A DNA stretch of 64,000 nucleotides, taken from Brevibacillus centrosporus (GTDB lineage Bacteria; Bacillota; Bacilli; Brevibacillales; Brevibacillaceae). Below the pieces are notes generated by a model. That model ran no database searches, was not told the DNA's origin, and saw only the letters and a program-made list of their open reading frames with translations. Of this stretch, positions 17,758 to 26,754 are shown in pieces (the first letter of the stretch is position 1; every line of letters starts with the position of its first letter). Where the stretch lies: positions 1 through 64,000 of the forward strand of contig NZ_RHHP01000017.1 of NCBI RefSeq assembly GCF_003710815.1, read 5' to 3'. Position numbers and translations under genes: made by a program.

Positions 17758-19284
17758 CTAGTAAGGCTGGATTTCCTCTCCTGTCTCCAGATCGATGACC
17801 TGCGTGTTGTCTTGTGGGGTAGGAATGGTCTTGCTCTTTGGTGCCTTGTCGTTTTCTTCCACCCATTTGATGAGCATGTCAAAGCTCTGATGGACGTAGG
17901 GGAGAAGGGGCTGCAGCTCTTGATCCGGGTCCGATTTGCTCCAGACGAGGCTGTCGACGTGATTTCCTTTCTCAACCATGTACAGGCGATGCAAATCTCC
18001 TTTCCCGGCTTTTTTCACGAGCTCCTCATATCCTTTCGCATGCACATCAGGGAAGATGAGCGTGTCCCAGGAGCCGGCGACCGTAATGAGAGGAACGTTG
18101 ATATTTCCCGTGTTCTCGATCGCGGCGACGTTGTTTTTCACACTGCTCGGTCTTTTGAAGTAATCGTAGCTTGCAAATACGTCGTCATGACTGCGGTCGC
18201 GCAGCCCGTTTTGATCGAAATTCAAATAGTCGCGCCAGTCCAGATGGCGTGGTGCCTTTGGATCAAACTCGTCCCGGTAAATATTCAGGCTGATAAACCA
18301 GTAGACCTGATCATGGTAGGCCCACAGCTTTTCAGAGCCCTTGGGGACGCCTGCAGCGTACAGTGCTTCTGCCGCCTTTTCCTTTTCTGCGCCAGAGCCG
18401 AAAATGGCTGCTTGGGCATGATTGACAACAGGGGTCAATGTCGAGATGAGATTGGCTTCTTTCGCACGCCACAGGACGCCTTCCCAGTCTACGCCTCCAT
18501 CGTAGAGCTTTGGCTCCTTCGTCTTTTTCGGATCGTCATTTTCCAAGGCGTAGCGGACGACGTAGCCGCCGTTGGAGATACCCACGGCATAGGTAGGGAC
18601 CGGATGATTTTTGGAAACGAGCTTGCTGGCAGGGTTTTTCCTGTCCTTGCTTGAAATGAGCAGGTCAGAATAATGGCTGGCCAAGTAAGCTTGCGCCGCT
18701 TTGGTTACCTGCCGATAGCGGAGGTTCCATTCACGGAGGGAATCATCCTCGGACACGAGCGCGTTTTTGTTTTTGGCTAAGGGATCGTTCGGATCGATCT
18801 CACCCTGTGTGCCTTTATCGATGGCAGCAAAAGCAAAGCCCTTTTCCAGTACATAGTCACTGAATAAAAGATCGGTGGAGGTTTCGTTGCGTGTGGCTGG
18901 AATGCCTGCGACGACGAGCTTTCCATTCCAATCGGCGGGGACGCGGATGACGAATTTTGCATCCTCAAACATGCCATTGACCTGCGTTCCGGCTACCTCG
19001 GCGGGCTGGTACATGCGATACCAGCCGCTCTGATCATCCTTATAGCCCCATGTGTACGGAGCGAGCCCGATGTTGCCAAACTGGGTCGCGGCAGCATACT
19101 GTAACGGATTTTTCGTGGTAAGCCAGTTTTCCGCTTTCCCGTCAAATGAGGTCACGGTCACACTGTGTGCGCCGGGGATGACGGGAGAGTAGGCAGCATG
19201 GACCTGGGTGACGGGATAGGATGTAATGGCAAGGGTGGAGAGCAGCAGAGCAGCGAGCGAGTGGGACATCCAGTTTCTTTTCAT
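17758..19284 (-). CDS. Secreted alpha/beta hydrolase, sigma-54 controlled
   Basis: 508 residues: signal peptide (1-30, cleavage near VHAAYS), nucleophile elbow GISNGGY (about residues 239-245), later Asp in [21 protein letters not shown] and His in [11 protein letters not shown]. Length and the SNGG elbow recall tannase/feruloyl esterases and 3-hydroxybutyrate oligomer hydrolases, but I cannot assign one. Secretion suggests action on an external ester or polyester. A consensus-spaced sigma-54 promoter lies 48 bases upstream (19332-19347) and a divergent sigma-54 activator gene starts at 19471, so expression is probably inducible by that regulator. Confidence 0.75.
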   Translation of the reverse strand: MKRNWMSHSLAALLLSTLAITSYPVTQVHAAYSPVIPGAHSVTVTSFDGKAENWLTTKNPLQYAAATQFGNIGLAPYTWGYKDDQSGWYRMYQPAEVAGTQVNGMFEDAKFVIRVPADWNGKLVVAGIPATRNETSTDLLFSDYVLEKGFAFAAIDKGTQGEIDPNDPLAKNKNALVSEDDSLREWNLRYRQVTKAAQAYLASHYSDLLISSKDRKNPASKLVSKNHPVPTYAVGISNGGYVVRYALENDDPKKTKEPKLYDGGVDWEGVLWRAKEANLISTLTPVVNHAQAAIFGSGAEKEKAAEALYAAGVPKGSEKLWAYHDQVYWFISLNIYRDEFDPKAPRHLDWRDYLNFDQNGLRDRSHDDVFASYDYFKRPSSVKNNVAAIENTGNINVPLITVAGSWDTLIFPDVHAKGYEELVKKAGKGDLHRLYMVEKGNHVDSLVWSKSDPDQELQPLLPYVHQSFDMLIKWVEENDKAPKSKTIPTPQDNTQVIDLETGEEIQPY

Positions 19285-19331
19285 ACGTTCCTCCTTTGGG
19301 TTGAAAGCGGTTCCAATATCCTGCTAGGAGA

Positions 19332-19347
19332 AGCAAGGATCGTACCG
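19332..19347 (-). promoter_or_regulatory. Sigma-54 (-24/-12) promoter for the secreted hydrolase
   Basis: On the minus strand CGGTACG-ATCC-TTGCT keeps GG and GC exactly 11 bases apart, as in the consensus TGGCACG-N4-TTGCW. It lies 48 bp before the ATG of the hydrolase, next to a divergent sigma-54 activator gene. Confidence 0.65.
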
Positions 19348-19387
19348 AATTGAAATGGAGAGGTTTCATGCGCCCTTAAACCAGAAG

Positions 19388-19430
19388 TGTCGCAAAAGTG
19401 AAGCATACAGAATGGCGCGTTTTTGCGACA
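19388..19430. promoter_or_regulatory. Widely spaced inverted repeat, likely enhancer site
   Basis: TGTCGCAAAA (19388-19397) and its perfect inverse TTTTGCGACA (19421-19430) are 33 bp apart centre to centre, about three helical turns. A further TTGCGAC lies at 19450-19456 next to the ribosome binding site of the activator gene. The pair sits about 65-110 bp upstream of the predicted hydrolase transcription start, a usual distance for an activator site. Confidence 0.5.
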
Positions 19431-19470
19431 TGACGTATTTTTGCTACAGTTGCGACGAGGAGGTACGTAT

Positions 19471-21183
19471 ATGCTCACCCCCCAATTCCTTCGTTTTCTC
19501 GATTCGCTGCAAATCGGCATGATGATCATCGATCGGGAGGGAATGATTCTTCACGTCAATCAGGTTGGCTGTCAGCTACTGGGCCTGAGGCTCTCGGAAG
19601 TCAGGCAGCATCACGTCTCGAGAATTACACCGGGTGCAGACATCATGCAGGTCGTACGGGATGGCAAAGCGAGCTTGCGGGTGGAAATCCGTTTCGGCGA
19701 TAAAACGCTGCTCGTGGACCGGATTCCTTACGTAGAGGAAGGCGAAATCATCGGCGCCATTTCTGTCTTTCAGGACATTACCTCCTATGAGGCGGCGACG
19801 CGAAAAATTTCGGAGCAAGAACGGGAGCTCCATCAGTTTCGGGAGCTGGTCGAGCAGCTGTATGACGGTATCGTGATGTGTGATCGAAACGGAATCGTCA
19901 CGATGATCAACCAAGCGTACTGCGACTTTCTGGAAACGACGATGGAAGAGGCGATCGGAAAACCGATTACCGAAGTGATCGAGAATACCAGATTGCCTCA
20001 AGTCATGGAGACGGGGAAAGCAGAGCTCGGACACCTGATGAGAGTAGGAAATCGGGATATCATCGTGAGCCGCATGCCGATGCGCGAGGACGACAAGATT
20101 ATTGGCGCGATGGGAAAAGTGATTTTCAACGACCTGCGTGAGCTGCGCAGCATGGTGGATCGCTACAACATCATGGAGCGGAAGCTGGATTACTACCGTC
20201 AGGAGCTGAAGCGGGTAGTCGGGACCCGGTATTCCTTTGATTCGATTTTTGCAGATCACCATTTGTTGAAAGAGACGATCCATTTGGCAAAAAAAGTGGC
20301 TTCCTCGCGTTCCTCCATCCTCATTCTGGGGGAGAGCGGCACAGGAAAAGAACTGTTTGCGCAGGCGATCCACGGTGTCAGTGCCCGTGCGGAAGGTCCG
20401 TTTGTCCGAGTCAATTGCGCGGCTATCCCGAAAGACCTCATGGAAGCAGAGCTGTTCGGGTACGAGGAAGGGGCGTTCACTGGGGCGCGAAAAGGAGGCA
20501 AGCCAGGCAAGGTCGAGCTGGCGCATGGCGGCACACTGTTTTTGGATGAGATCGGGGATATGCCGCTGGATATGCAGGTAAAGCTGCTGCGAGTGCTCCA
20601 GGAAAAAGAGGTAGAAAGGATCGGAGCCACGCGTCCCACACAAGTTGATCTCCGCGTGATTGCAGCGACGCATCGCCCTTTGGAAAAGCTGATGGAGGAA
20701 GGGCGTTTTCGCGAAGATCTGTACTATCGACTCAATGTCTTTACGATCAGCATCCCACCCCTGCGCGTACAGACTGGTTCCATCATCGCGATGGCACAGC
20801 ACCTGATCCAGAAGCTGAATCGCGAGCTGTATACATCCGTGACAGGGCTCAGCCCAAGAGTGGAGGATGTCTTTCTCTCCCACAGCTGGCCGGGAAATGT
20901 CAGGGAGCTGCACAATGTGCTGGAGAGAGCGATCCAGCTGGCCGATCATGGGTTGCTTGAGACAGAGCATCTGCCGGCTTATTTGCAGGAGAGAAAGGTC
21001 GTAGTCAACGGAGAGAGTCTGACACTGGATCTGGAGGCAGAATTGGCCAAGACAGAGAAGAAGGTGCTCGCCATGGCATTGGAGAAGGCAGAGGGGAATA
21101 AGGTAAAGGCAGCGAGCCTGCTGGGGATTCATCGGGCGAGCCTGTATCGGAAGCTGGAGAAGCTGGGGATGGATGTTACCTAG
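19471..21183 (+). CDS. Sigma-54-dependent transcriptional activator (PAS-PAS-AAA-Fis)
   Basis: 570 residues: two PAS sensor domains (about 5-110, LQIGMMIIDREGMILHVN; about 125-225, YDGIVMCDRNGIVTMIN), an AAA+ domain with Walker A GESGTGKE (287-294), the sigma-54-contacting GAFTGA loop (about 334-339), Walker B LFLDEIGD and arginine finger region, then a Fis-type HTH (KVKAASLLGIHRASLYRKLEKLG, about 543-566). It remodels the RNA polymerase-sigma-54 closed complex. Start ATG 19471 after GAGGAGG. Divergent to the secreted hydrolase and most likely its activator; the PAS ligand is unknown. Confidence 0.92.
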   Translation: MLTPQFLRFLDSLQIGMMIIDREGMILHVNQVGCQLLGLRLSEVRQHHVSRITPGADIMQVVRDGKASLRVEIRFGDKTLLVDRIPYVEEGEIIGAISVFQDITSYEAATRKISEQERELHQFRELVEQLYDGIVMCDRNGIVTMINQAYCDFLETTMEEAIGKPITEVIENTRLPQVMETGKAELGHLMRVGNRDIIVSRMPMREDDKIIGAMGKVIFNDLRELRSMVDRYNIMERKLDYYRQELKRVVGTRYSFDSIFADHHLLKETIHLAKKVASSRSSILILGESGTGKELFAQAIHGVSARAEGPFVRVNCAAIPKDLMEAELFGYEEGAFTGARKGGKPGKVELAHGGTLFLDEIGDMPLDMQVKLLRVLQEKEVERIGATRPTQVDLRVIAATHRPLEKLMEEGRFREDLYYRLNVFTISIPPLRVQTGSIIAMAQHLIQKLNRELYTSVTGLSPRVEDVFLSHSWPGNVRELHNVLERAIQLADHGLLETEHLPAYLQERKVVVNGESLTLDLEAELAKTEKKVLAMALEKAEGNKVKAASLLGIHRASLYRKLEKLGMDVT

Positions 21184-21200
21184 GCGAGGAGAGATCATGG

Positions 21201-21929
21201 ATGAACATCGGCATCGTCGCATGGAACTGTCGGCAGGCCTTTCGCAAAAAAGTGGAGAAGCTTGCGCGGTTTCGCCCCGAGATCGCCGTCATTTCGGAGT
21301 GCGAATCACTAGAGCGGCTAGGTGATAAACACACTTCCTTGTTTCCAAACGCTCTCTGGTTTGGCGACAATCTGCACAAAGGACTCGGTGTATTCAGTAC
21401 TTCCGCGTATTCACTTACCGTTCATCCTGCCTACGACCCACGGTTTCGCTGGGTTGTTCCTATCTGCGTGACAGGCTTGGAGTCTTTCACGCTGTTGGCC
21501 GTTTGGACAAAGGATCACAAAGATAGAAAGCAGGGCTATATCGGGCAGCTGTTCTTGGCTCTGGAGCAGTACCAGATGCTATTGCAAAAGGAAACCTGTC
21601 TCGTAGTAGGGGATTTAAACAGCAACGCCATTTGGGATGCTCTTCCGCGTGTCGGAAACCATACGGCAGTCGTCCAAATGCTGAAGGAGTACGGGGTAGA
21701 AAGTACGTACCACTGTTTTTTTCAGGAGGAACATGGCCAGGAATCAGTTCCAACCTACTATTTTCATCACCATCGGGAGAAGGGCTATCATATCGATTTT
21801 TGCTTCCTGCCTGTCGAGTGGATCGAGAGAGTAGAGTCCGTTCAAATAGGAACATACGAAGAGTGGCGGGAATGGAGCGACCATGTGCCTGTGGTGGTAA
21901 AGGTTGGAGAGCGCTTGAAGGGAAACTAG
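21201..21929 (+). CDS. Endonuclease/exonuclease/phosphatase family protein
   Basis: 242 residues with the DNase I-like fold hallmarks: IVAWNCRQAFRKK at the start, PEIAVISECES (metal Glu), VVGDLNSN, and HIDFCFLP...WSDHVPVVVKV at the end (catalytic Asp-His). Such enzymes cleave phosphodiesters in nucleic acids or phosphates in lipids and sugars; substrate unknown. No signal peptide, so cytoplasmic. Starts 17 bases after the activator gene with CGAGGAG, so probably co-transcribed with it; the unit ends at the terminator at 21931. Confidence 0.75.
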   Translation: MNIGIVAWNCRQAFRKKVEKLARFRPEIAVISECESLERLGDKHTSLFPNALWFGDNLHKGLGVFSTSAYSLTVHPAYDPRFRWVVPICVTGLESFTLLAVWTKDHKDRKQGYIGQLFLALEQYQMLLQKETCLVVGDLNSNAIWDALPRVGNHTAVVQMLKEYGVESTYHCFFQEEHGQESVPTYYFHHHREKGYHIDFCFLPVEWIERVESVQIGTYEEWREWSDHVPVVVKVGERLKGN

Positions 21930-21930
21930 C

Positions 21931-21985
21931 AAAGAACCTCAATGGAGTGCGACTGCTGAGCTCTTCACGGAGGTTCTTTTCATTT
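21931..21985 (+). terminator. Rho-independent terminator
   Basis: AAAGAACCTC pairs with GAGGTTCTTT across a 29-nt loop, followed by a T-rich tail, directly after the phosphatase-family gene. Confidence 0.7.
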
Positions 21986-22063
21986 GGACAAGATGGGTAA
22001 CTAACCTTCCTTGCTAAATCGCTTTCATAGGATAACTTTATACGAGATATAAAATAATTGAAT

Positions 22064-22084
22064 TTGTGAAAGTAATTTTCACAA
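22064..22084. promoter_or_regulatory. Palindromic operator candidate in a 300-base AT-rich leader
   Basis: TTGTGAAA and TTTCACAA form a perfect 8-bp inverted repeat with a 5-base spacer. It lies in the very AT-rich gap 21986-22281 upstream of the peptide transporter operon, with TACAAT (22093-22098) just after it. The rest of the gap holds no open frame of note. Confidence 0.4.
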
Positions 22085-22281
22085 TCTATCATTACAATAT
22101 ATTTTTCTAACTAATAAAAATATTCAAAATAAAAAATGAGCAATTGCTGCTTTTCAGTTTTATTAAAAATCTGTAGGCGAATCGCGCCGCTGCTCTATGG
22201 AAAGGATCACACAAAAAAAGGGGGATAGAAAGGAACACGCACTTCGAGAAGACTCGTAAAGAAAGAGGGGGTTACGTTACG

Positions 22282-23913
22282 ATGGTATGCTTCAAACAGG
22301 TTGTAAAAAAAGGCTTTCTCCTGATGGCAGCCTTGCTATTGACGGTGGGGACTGTGGCTTGTTCTTCCGCACCAGAGAGCAGCCAGGGAGATTCGGGAAG
22401 CACCACAAATTCAGCCGCTCAGCCAGCAGCAGCTCCTGCAGCCAATGCAGGTGATGAAACGCCAAAATCAGGTGGCATCTTGAAGCTGGCACGAGCACAG
22501 GATCTGTCCAATCTCGACCCGATCGTTCCGGGTGACAACATGACGATCTGGGCTCTGCTTTTGATGTACGATCAGCTGGTGCGGGTGACGGCAGACGGAA
22601 ATGATGTAGAGCCGGCTCTGGCCACCGATTGGACGATCTCGGAAGACAAGAAAACGTATGTATTCAACCTGCGAAAAGACGTGAAATTCCACGATGGCTC
22701 CGTGATGACGGCTGCTGACGTAAAATTCTCTCTCGACCGCGCACGAGACGAGGGCTCGAGCTGGAGCTGGATCTATACCGGCATCGAATCCGTAGAAGTA
22801 TCCGGTGACAACCAAGTCACGATCAAAACAAAAACGCCTTATGCACCGCTCCTTTCTTCTCTCGCTTTGTTCAGCAGCTCGATCGTGTCCGAGAAAGCGG
22901 TGAAGGACCAAGGCAAAGATTTTCTGAGCGACAAAGAATTCGGTACCGGGCCCTTCAAGCTGGCCAACTGGCAGCGCGGACAAAAAGTGGAGCTGGCGAA
23001 AAACCCGGATTATTGGCAGGCAGGCAAGCCTTATCTGGACGGCGTAGAGCTGGTGCAGGTGCCAGAGGATACGACCCGTCTGTTCCAGCTTCGCGCAGGC
23101 GACATCGATATCGCCTCCAACGTTCCATTCAACGCGATGGCCGAGCTGCAAGCCGATCCCGCCCTGACGGTAATGACTCCGCAAGTATCTCGCGTGGACG
23201 TCATCAACATCAACCATACGCACGAGCCGTTTAACGACGTGAAAATTCGGCAAGCGATCAACTACGCGGTCGACAAAGATCTGATCATCAAAACGGTACT
23301 GATGGGCAATGGCGAAATGGCTACTTCTTATTTGCCAAAAATGAAGTACTTCAACGATCAGCTCGAAGGCTACAAATACGATTTGGAAAAAGCGAAAAAG
23401 CTGATGGCCGAATCCTCGAAACCGCAGGGCTTCAAAACGAAGCTGCTGATCGCCTCCGGTGATGAGACAGACCGCCAGATCGCCGTGATCGTCAAAGATC
23501 AGCTGGCAGCACTGGGCATTGACGTAGAGATTCAAATGATGGAATCAGGTGCGGCGTATGAAGCAGTCAACCAGATGAACTACGATCTGGCGACCACGTA
23601 CTTCTCGACGGATATTATCGACCCGGATGAGCTGACGAGCTTTGAAGTCGTTTCTACGGGCGGCACGGATGCGTATCACACGGGCTACAAAAACCCGAAA
23701 GTGGATGAGCTGGCTGAAAAGGCCCGCGCTGAGCTGGACGAGGCGAAGCGCAAGGAAATGTACCTCGAAATTCAGAAGCTGGTCAGCGAAGATGCGACCT
23801 TCCTGTTCCTCTATTACAAGCCGGCAACCTACGCGGTGCAGAATTACGTCAAAGGCTTCCACGTATTGTCGACCGGAAACTATCGACTTGAGGAAGTATG
23901 GCTCAATAAGTAA
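22282..23913 (+). CDS. Peptide/nickel-type ABC transporter substrate-binding lipoprotein
   Basis: 543 residues of SBP_bac_5 type: lipoprotein signal with lipobox TVACSS (Cys about 27), an Ala/Ser-rich linker, then the family start GGILKLARAQDLSNLDP and the signature DGSVMTAADVKFSLDRARD, FGTGPFKLANWQRGQKVELAKNPDYW. It captures a peptide, nickel-chelate or similar solute outside the membrane. Ribosome binding site AGAGGGGG. First gene of a five-gene importer operon (binding protein, two permeases, two ATPases). Ligand not predictable. Confidence 0.9.
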   Translation: MVCFKQVVKKGFLLMAALLLTVGTVACSSAPESSQGDSGSTTNSAAQPAAAPAANAGDETPKSGGILKLARAQDLSNLDPIVPGDNMTIWALLLMYDQLVRVTADGNDVEPALATDWTISEDKKTYVFNLRKDVKFHDGSVMTAADVKFSLDRARDEGSSWSWIYTGIESVEVSGDNQVTIKTKTPYAPLLSSLALFSSSIVSEKAVKDQGKDFLSDKEFGTGPFKLANWQRGQKVELAKNPDYWQAGKPYLDGVELVQVPEDTTRLFQLRAGDIDIASNVPFNAMAELQADPALTVMTPQVSRVDVININHTHEPFNDVKIRQAINYAVDKDLIIKTVLMGNGEMATSYLPKMKYFNDQLEGYKYDLEKAKKLMAESSKPQGFKTKLLIASGDETDRQIAVIVKDQLAALGIDVEIQMMESGAAYEAVNQMNYDLATTYFSTDIIDPDELTSFEVVSTGGTDAYHTGYKNPKVDELAEKARAELDEAKRKEMYLEIQKLVSEDATFLFLYYKPATYAVQNYVKGFHVLSTGNYRLEEVWLNK

Positions 23914-23921
23914 AGAGGGTG

Positions 23922-24869
23922 ATGGAGATCTTACGCGTACACTTTATTCTCCAACGTTTGATCCAGCTGATCCCTGTAGTGTTCGGGATCTCGATCGTCT
24001 CGTTTCTGATCATCCATCTCATTCCCGGAGACCCAGCGAGCATCATGCTGGGTTCTCGGGCCACTCCGGAAAATGTGCAGCAGCTGACGGCGCAGATGGG
24101 ATTGGACAAGCCATTGTACGATCAATACCTGATTTTTCTCCAGAACCTGGTACAGGGTGACTTGGGGAAATCCATTCTTCTGAAGCAATCCGTTAATACG
24201 TTAATTAGTGAACGCTTGGGAACGACCTTTTTTCTTGTGATGTACGCCTCTGTATTAAGCCTTTTGGTAAGTATCCCGATCGCCCTGTGGTCGGCGATGA
24301 AAAAGGATTCGCTTCTGGACAACGGGTTTCGCACACTGTCTATCTTTGGTTTGGCGATGCCTTCTTTCTGGATTGGCATTCTCCTGATGCTTCTCTTCAG
24401 TATCAAAATCAAGCTGTTTCCGGTGTCTGGTTATGGCAAAAACTTCATCGGTCATCTCTATTATTTGTTCCTGCCAGCCCTGACGATTACGTGCTCTTTG
24501 GCGCCTGTGCTTGTCCGTCCTTTGCGCAGCAAAATCATAAACGTCTTTTCGTCCGAGTACATTGAAGCGGCGCGAGCGAGAGGACTTAAAGAGCATCAGA
24601 TCATCCTCAACCATGTCCTGCGCAATGCCATCAGTGGCACCGTGACCATCCTGGGGGTAAACATCGGCTGGCTCTTGGGCGGTTCGATCGTCATTGAAAC
24701 GATCTTTTCGGTGCCGGGTCTCGGACAGCTTTTGATCAACTCGATTTTGTCCCGGGATTATCCGATTATCCAAGGTCTCGTACTCGTTTTTGCGATTCTG
24801 GTCATAGTGGTCAACCTGCTGACGGATCTGTGCTATGCATGGCTCGATCCTCGCGTTGATCTGGAATAG
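23922..24869 (+). CDS. DppB-type ABC transporter permease
   Basis: 315 residues with the N-terminal signature RLIQLIPVVFGISIVSFLIIHLIPGDPASIMLG of DppB/OppB permeases, six membrane helices, and the cytoplasmic EAA loop YIEAARARGLKEHQIILNHVLRNA that contacts the ATPase. ATG 23922 (or GTG 23919) starts nine bases after the binding-protein stop, with AAGAGGG close by. Forms the membrane channel with the next gene product. Confidence 0.9.
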   Translation: MEILRVHFILQRLIQLIPVVFGISIVSFLIIHLIPGDPASIMLGSRATPENVQQLTAQMGLDKPLYDQYLIFLQNLVQGDLGKSILLKQSVNTLISERLGTTFFLVMYASVLSLLVSIPIALWSAMKKDSLLDNGFRTLSIFGLAMPSFWIGILLMLLFSIKIKLFPVSGYGKNFIGHLYYLFLPALTITCSLAPVLVRPLRSKIINVFSSEYIEAARARGLKEHQIILNHVLRNAISGTVTILGVNIGWLLGGSIVIETIFSVPGLGQLLINSILSRDYPIIQGLVLVFAILVIVVNLLTDLCYAWLDPRVDLE

Positions 24870-24878
24870 GGGGCGAAC

Positions 24879-25751
24879 ATGGCAGAACTTCAACAGACGG
24901 CTATGAAAAAGCCAGTGAGAGCCTTTCGACTGGGGCTGTTTTCCCGGCTGCCCGTCAATACAAAAATCGCAATTGGGTTGGCTCTGGTATTGATCGTCAT
25001 CCTTCTCTCCCTATGTGCGCCGTGGCTTACCCCTTACGACCCCAATGCGAACGATCTGAACAATGTCCTGCAAAAGCCGAGCGTCAAGCATTGGTTTGGC
25101 ACGGATAATTTCGGGCGAGATATTTTCACGCGGACGCTGTATGCCGGACGGATCGATTTGCAAATCGGGATAGTGGCGGTGGTTGTTCCCCTTATTGCGG
25201 GATCGGTAATCGGACTTTTCGCCGGGTATTTTGGCGGATGGTTCAATATTCTCATGATGAGGCTCGTCGATGTTATGATCAGCTTTCCGTTCATGGTCTT
25301 GATCATCGCGATCATCTCGATTCTCGGTCCCGGCTTGATGAACATGTATATCGCGATTTTTTTGGTTGGATGGACGTCATACGCGAGAATTGTGCGCGGT
25401 GAGGTGCTCGTGGTGAAGCAGCAGGAGTATATCCTGGCTGCACGCAGTATCGGGTATGGACATGGGCGGATCATCTTTCGGCATATTTTGCCCAATGTCA
25501 TTTCGCCCGCGATCGTTTTCGCCATGTCAGACGTGGTCCTTTGTATCCTCACCGGGGCTTCCCTCAGCTTTCTCGGTTTGGGGGTTCAGCCGCCGGCAGC
25601 AGAGTGGGGAGCCATGATATCCGAAGGGCGCAGCTACATCATCAATGCCTGGTGGATTTCGACACTTCCGGGCTTGGCGATTATCGTGACGGGTCTCGGC
25701 TTTAGTCTCTTGGGAGATGGTCTGGCAGAAAAAATCGAGAATCAATCATGA
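24879..25751 (+). CDS. DppC-type ABC transporter permease
   Basis: 290 residues: DppC-type N-terminal segment with helix AIGLALVLIVILLSLCAPWLT, then PSVKHWFGTDNFGRDIFTRTLYAGRIDL typical of DppC/OppC, and the EAA loop YILAARSIGYGHGRIIFRHILPN. Six helices in total. Starts nine bases after the DppB-type gene with GGGGGCG upstream. Second half of the transmembrane pore. Confidence 0.9.
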   Translation: MAELQQTAMKKPVRAFRLGLFSRLPVNTKIAIGLALVLIVILLSLCAPWLTPYDPNANDLNNVLQKPSVKHWFGTDNFGRDIFTRTLYAGRIDLQIGIVAVVVPLIAGSVIGLFAGYFGGWFNILMMRLVDVMISFPFMVLIIAIISILGPGLMNMYIAIFLVGWTSYARIVRGEVLVVKQQEYILAARSIGYGHGRIIFRHILPNVISPAIVFAMSDVVLCILTGASLSFLGLGVQPPAAEWGAMISEGRSYIINAWWISTLPGLAIIVTGLGFSLLGDGLAEKIENQS

Positions 25752-25770
25752 GGCAGAGGAGTGGTTCGCC

Positions 25771-26754
25771 ATGCAGCCTATACTCGAAGTGGATTCGCTA
25801 AAGGTCGTTCTCCAAACCAAGCAGCGGACCATTCACGCAGTCAACAATGTTACCTTTCACGTTCGAACTGGGGAAACCGTGGGGCTCGTTGGCGAGAGCG
25901 GAAGCGGCAAGAGTATCACCTGTCGCTCCATTTTGCAGCTGTTGCCGACCCCGCAGGGGAAAGTGGTGGGTGGTGGCATTCGGTTCGCAGGAAAAGATTT
26001 GCTGAGCTATTCCAAAAAGCAGATGCAGGAGCTGCGAGGAAGGGAAATCGGGATGGTGCTGCAGGATCCCATGAGCTCGCTTGATCCTGTCTATCGGGTC
26101 GGTGAGCAGCTGGTAGAAACGCTTCGGACCCATACAAAAATCAGCAAAAAGGACGCCTGGCAAAAAGCGGTGGAGCTTTTGCGTTTAGTGGGGATTCCAT
26201 CTCCGGAAAAGCGAGTCCACGATTATCCCCATCAAATGAGCGGCGGGATGAGACAGCGGGTCATGATCGCGCTTGCCATCTGCTGCGACCCGAAGCTGCT
26301 GCTGGCAGATGAGCCGACGACTGCACTCGATGTGACCGTCCAGGATCAGGTCCTGAGTCTGATGAAAGAGATCCAGCAGCGACTTGGCATGGCCATCCTG
26401 ATTGTCACACACAATCTCGGCGTGGTAGCGGAAATGTGCGATCGCGTCGTCGTCTTGTACGCAGGAAAGGTTATGGAAACAGCTGCGACCTCTGACCTGT
26501 TCCAAACGCCGCGCCATGCCTATACGCTCGGTTTGATTCACTCGGTACCGCGCATAGAATCGGAGGAAAAGCTGGAAGGAATCCCTGGGACATTGCCTGA
26601 CATGTCGCATGCCATCAAATGCTGTCCCTTTCGTGAGCGCTGTTCCTTTGCTACCAGTGAGTGCTCTTTTGACGAGCATACGCAACTGAAGGAAGTAGCC
26701 CCTGGTCATTGGTCGGCTTGCTTTCATCATGAAAGGGTGTGTACGCAGGCATGA
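25771..26754 (+). CDS. DppD-type ABC transporter ATPase
   Basis: 327 residues: Walker A GESGSGKS, signature QMSGGMRQRVMIALAI, Walker B LLLADEPTTALDVTVQ, switch His in VTHNLG, and the oligopeptide-family C-terminal segment with a Cys cluster (CCPFRERCSFATSEC) that in relatives binds an iron-sulfur cluster. Start ATG 25771 with CAGAGGAG; an upstream in-frame GTG (25717) would overlap the permease gene and lacks family match. Overlaps the next gene by four bases. Confidence 0.9.
   Translation: MQPILEVDSLKVVLQTKQRTIHAVNNVTFHVRTGETVGLVGESGSGKSITCRSILQLLPTPQGKVVGGGIRFAGKDLLSYSKKQMQELRGREIGMVLQDPMSSLDPVYRVGEQLVETLRTHTKISKKDAWQKAVELLRLVGIPSPEKRVHDYPHQMSGGMRQRVMIALAICCDPKLLLADEPTTALDVTVQDQVLSLMKEIQQRLGMAILIVTHNLGVVAEMCDRVVVLYAGKVMETAATSDLFQTPRHAYTLGLIHSVPRIESEEKLEGIPGTLPDMSHAIKCCPFRERCSFATSECSFDEHTQLKEVAPGHWSACFHHERVCTQA

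Noticed and set aside
19411..19425. Plus-strand sigma-54 promoter TGGCGCG...TTGC for the activator gene
   Set aside because: The distance between GG and GC is one base too short; sigma-54 spacing is strict.
19576..21222. A 548-codon open frame antisense to the sigma-54 activator gene
   Set aside because: It mirrors a well-supported gene, has no ribosome binding site and no family resemblance. Similar antisense frames opposite the Rieske (44758-46236) and aldehyde dehydrogenase (41952-43397) genes were rejected for the same reason.
22064..22084. Rex box reading of TTGTGAAA-N5-TTTCACAA
   Set aside because: Rex sites have four bases between TTGTGAA and TTCACAA; here there are seven. FNR-type spacing also fails.
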